Shown here piece after piece: positions 31,861 through 34,195 of a stretch of 34,195 bases of DNA. Position 1 is the stretch's first letter. Every line of letters starts with the position of its first letter. The translations under genes were made by a program, and so were the position numbers. The notes below the pieces were generated by a model. That model was not told the DNA's origin and ran no database searches. It worked only from the letters and a program-made list of their open reading frames with translations. The stretch comes from Bdellovibrionales bacterium (GTDB lineage: Bacteria > Myxococcota > XYA12-FULL-58-9 > SYDY01): assembly GCA_005801425.1 (NCBI GenBank), contig SYDY01000036.1, positions 1 through 34,195 on the forward strand, in the 5' to 3' direction.

Positions 31861-34004
31861 CAACCGAACGCCGGATCGAGGATGTTGTTTCTGCATTGAA
31901 AGCTTATTATCCCACGGCCGACGTTGGATTGATCGAGCGCGCCTATGCCTATTCCGCCAAAGTTCATGAAGGACAAGTGCGGCGCAGTGGAGAACCTTAT
32001 CTTATTCATCCGTTAGAAGTGGCCTATTTGCTCACGGCGCTGCATCTTGATGAAGCAAGTATTGCGACGGGTTTGTTGCACGATACGGTCGAAGATACGC
32101 TCGCAACCCTCGATGAATTGCGTGATTTGTTTGGAGCACCCATCGCAGGTCTTGTGGATGGTGTGACCAAACTTTCACAAATTCGTTTTGATACCGACGA
32201 ACACAAGCAAGCCGAAAATTTTCGCAAGATGCTTGTGGCCATGGCCAAAGATATTCGTGTCATTTTGGTGAAGCTTGCTGATCGTTTGCACAATATGCGG
32301 ACGTTGGAACATTTGTCCCCGCGCAAGCAGCGCAGCATTGCCCAAGAAACCATGGATATCTACGCGCCGATCGCCAATCGCTTGGGCATCCATTGGATGA
32401 AAAGTGAACTGGAAGATCGCGCATTTTCGTTTTTAAATCCCATGGCTTATCGTGAATTGTCCGCCCGGGTGAGCGAAGTCACGTCACAGCGGGAGGGTTA
32501 TGTCGAAGAGGTAACGACCACGCTTAAAAAAACGCTTTCAGAAAAAGGTTTGAAAGCGGGGGTACACGGTCGTCCTAAGCACATCTATTCCATTTATAAA
32601 AAAATGGAAAATCGTGGGATCCCTTTTGAAGAAGTGTACGATGTCATTGCATTTCGTGTGCTTTGTGAAAGCGTGGGCGCCTGTTACGAAGTGTTGGGTC
32701 ACGTGCATGCCTTGTGGCATCCTATTCCAGGGCGTTTTAAAGACTATATCGCCATGCCCAAAGCCAACGACTATCAATCGTTGCATACCAGCGTTTTTGG
32801 GCCCAAAGGCGAGCGAATTGAAATCCAAATCCGAACCCATGACATGCATCGCATTGCCGAAGAAGGCATTGCGGCCCACTGGGAATACAAAGAAGAGGGT
32901 GTGGTTGGGCGCAAAGGCAAGCAGCAATTTGCATGGCTTAGGCAATTGCTTGAGTGGCAAAAAGAACTTGAAGATCCCAACGAGTTTTTAGATACCATCA
33001 AATACGATTTATTTGCCGACGAAGTTTTTGTGTTCACCCCGCGTGGCGAAGTGATTTCACTCAATCGTGGCGCAACGCCTGTGGATTTTGCCTTTGCGAT
33101 CCACACGGAAGTAGGGATGAAATGTGCAGGCGCCAAAGTCAACGGCCGCATTGTGCCTTTGCGCACCCATCTTGAAAATGGCGACCGTGTCGAAATTATT
33201 ACCAATAAAAACCAGCAGCCCAGCAAAGACTGGCTTAAATTTGTGGCGTCGCCGCGTGCGAAACAAAAAATCCGTAACATTGTGCGTGCTGAGGAGCGTG
33301 AGCGCAGCCGTGATGTGGGGCGCGCATTGCTTGAACGCGAGTTGAAGCGCTATGGGCTTGTGCTTACGAAATTTATTAAAAATGGCCAACTGAAGCAGGC
33401 CTCCGAAGATCTGCATCATAATTCGGAAGACGGGCTTTATGTTGCGTTGGGTTACGGTCGCTTGCCTGTTACGCTGGTCATCGAAAAATTATCACCCGAA
33501 ACAAAAATCGTTGAAGACGGCCAACAGGCCGTGCTTGGGAACATCTTTCGCAAAGTGGCGCCTCGCAACAGTGCGGGCGTGGTGGTGCAGGGGCTTGCCG
33601 ATGTATTGGTGCGTTATCCTAAATGCTGTAGCCCCTTGCCAGGCGATTCGATCGTTGGTTTTGTGACCCGTGGTCGTGGTGTCACGGTGCATCGCTCAAG
33701 CTGTGCGAGGGCACTTGATGCGGATCCCGATCGGCGGATCACGGTGAGTTGGGATACCCGCGGAGATTTTTCTCGTGCGATCAGTCTTCGGGTTTTGTCT
33801 GCGGACAAACCAGGTATTTTGGCGGAGATCTCACGTACGTTTATGGAAAATGGTGTTAATATTGCCCAGGCCAATTGTCGGGTCATTGGCGAGGATCGGG
33901 CTGAAAATACATTTGAAGTATTGATCAAAGATGTGGACCAACTTTTCCGTATCATGGATCAGATCCGAAGTTTAAATGGTGTTCTCACCGTAAGCCGATG
34001 TTGA
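31857..34004 (+). CDS. rel: Bifunctional (p)ppGpp synthetase/hydrolase (Rel/SpoT)
   Basis: A 715-residue long RelA-SpoT homologue. The HD hydrolase domain has H51 (YLIHP), H75-D76 with E79-D80 (LLHDTVED) and D142 (KLADRLHNMRT), so it should degrade (p)ppGpp. The synthetase domain has GRPKHIYSIYKKM (238-250), YDVIAFRV (261-268), GRFKDYIAMPKANDYQSLHT (292-311) and EIQIRT. The R-x-K-D at 293-296 is the SpoT/Rel form rather than the E-x-D-D of monofunctional RelA. TGS begins near 388 (DEVFVFTPRGEVISL), a zinc-finger-like region with CC lies around residue 590, and an ACT domain begins near 635 (LSADKPGILAEISRTFMENG). The protein is full length and all catalytic residues are intact. It sets alarmone levels in the stringent response. 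It is coupled to fau by ATGA and lies downstream of 6S RNA. Confidence 0.95.
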   Translation: MTTERRIEDVVSALKAYYPTADVGLIERAYAYSAKVHEGQVRRSGEPYLIHPLEVAYLLTALHLDEASIATGLLHDTVEDTLATLDELRDLFGAPIAGLVDGVTKLSQIRFDTDEHKQAENFRKMLVAMAKDIRVILVKLADRLHNMRTLEHLSPRKQRSIAQETMDIYAPIANRLGIHWMKSELEDRAFSFLNPMAYRELSARVSEVTSQREGYVEEVTTTLKKTLSEKGLKAGVHGRPKHIYSIYKKMENRGIPFEEVYDVIAFRVLCESVGACYEVLGHVHALWHPIPGRFKDYIAMPKANDYQSLHTSVFGPKGERIEIQIRTHDMHRIAEEGIAAHWEYKEEGVVGRKGKQQFAWLRQLLEWQKELEDPNEFLDTIKYDLFADEVFVFTPRGEVISLNRGATPVDFAFAIHTEVGMKCAGAKVNGRIVPLRTHLENGDRVEIITNKNQQPSKDWLKFVASPRAKQKIRNIVRAEERERSRDVGRALLERELKRYGLVLTKFIKNGQLKQASEDLHHNSEDGLYVALGYGRLPVTLVIEKLSPETKIVEDGQQAVLGNIFRKVAPRNSAGVVVQGLADVLVRYPKCCSPLPGDSIVGFVTRGRGVTVHRSSCARALDADPDRRITVSWDTRGDFSRAISLRVLSADKPGILAEISRTFMENGVNIAQANCRVIGEDRAENTFEVLIKDVDQLFRIMDQIRSLNGVLTVSRC

Positions 34005-34071
34005 TGTCTAAGCAGTGCTCTCATCAGGGTTTGGTACTGCTCTATTGACATCTGATTAAATGTATTCAAAT

Positions 34072-34195
34072 ATGCGCAAAATGCGTAGCTTTGTTCCCAT
34101 TGGTGAAGCAGCCGAGGCAATAGGCGTATCCATCGCTACGCTACGCCGATGGGAAACAGAGGGCAAGCTCATCCCAGAGCGCACCGCCGCCGGAC
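34072..34195 (+). CDS. MerR-type HTH N-terminus, probably IS607-family serine recombinase (partial)
   Basis: The first 41 codons before the window ends. The sequence FVPIGEAAEAIGVSIATLRR followed by WETEGKLIPERTAAG is the MerR-type helix-turn-helix found at the start of IS607-family OrfA serine recombinases, where it is normally followed by HRRY and the resolvase domain. TTGACA (34045-34050) lies upstream. An ordinary MerR-type regulator is the alternative; the sequence is too short to decide. The start could also be the ATG at 34081. Confidence 0.6.
   Translation, partial: MRKMRSFVPIGEAAEAIGVSIATLRRWETEGKLIPERTAAG

Noticed and set aside
34011-34041. AGCAGT/ACTGCT hairpin after rel as a terminator
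   Set aside because: The stem is only 6 bp with a 19-nt loop and no real T-run follows.
27298-34074. Shared 13-mer GTATTCAAATATG at 27298-27310 and 34062-34074, as a possible solo end of the IS607-like element
   Set aside because: Several 13-base matches are expected by chance in a window of this length and the flanks do not match.

Overview
The window looks like a chromosomal segment from a Myxococcota-like (former deltaproteobacterial) bacterium. The reasons are a Myxococcus-type Cys-rich repeat and Cys-paired RCC1 propellers in exported lipoproteins, a small sigma-region-4 DNA-binding protein of a type I associate with myxobacteria, many large exported Cys-containing proteins, Shine-Dalgarno motifs of the AGGAG class, and a 6S RNA / 5-formyl-THF cyclo-ligase pair. 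This placement is inferred from gene content only; no taxonomic marker gene is present.

Layout. 1-3.6 kb: the end of a methylmalonate-semialdehyde dehydrogenase gene, facing a seven-bladed RCC1-like lipoprotein and a saccharopine-dehydrogenase-like oxidoreductase. 3.8-15.4 kb: a coupled two-gene unit encoding an exported 2513-residue beta-rich protein and a 1352-residue putative lipoprotein with fibronectin-III-like segments. 15.5-19.5 kb: a double-hairpin dispersed repeat, a J-domain protein, a PLP trans-sulfuration enzyme with its own promoter, and an EGF + RCC1 lipoprotein whose EGF units are near-identical tandem DNA copies. 19.6-24.5 kb: two unrecognised proteins overlapping tail to tail, then a MORN-repeat protein bracketed by direct repeats of a 24-bp site. 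24.5-27.2 kb: a two-gene operon of a lipoprotein peptidylarginine deiminase of the animal type and a membrane-anchored helical-repeat protein. 27.5-31 kb: a sigma-region-4-like regulator, the second copy of the double-hairpin repeat in opposite orientation, tRNA-Gln(CUG), an unrecognised protein and a CAP-domain lipoprotein. 31.1-34 kb: 6S RNA, 5-formyl-THF cyclo-ligase and a bifunctional Rel/SpoT, the two proteins translationally coupled. The window ends inside a MerR-type HTH gene that resembles the IS607 resolvase.

Theme. Housekeeping genes (mmsA end, PLP enzyme, tRNA, 6S RNA-fau-rel) alternate with exported or eukaryote-like proteins (RCC1, EGF, MORN, J-domain, HEAT-like repeats, CAP, PAD). 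The strongest unusual item is the PAD: the catalytic Asp, His-x-Asp and Cys of vertebrate PADs and an acidic putative calcium-binding segment are all present, fused to a bacterial lipoprotein signal and a proline-rich stalk. That predicts calcium-dependent protein citrullination at or outside the cell envelope.
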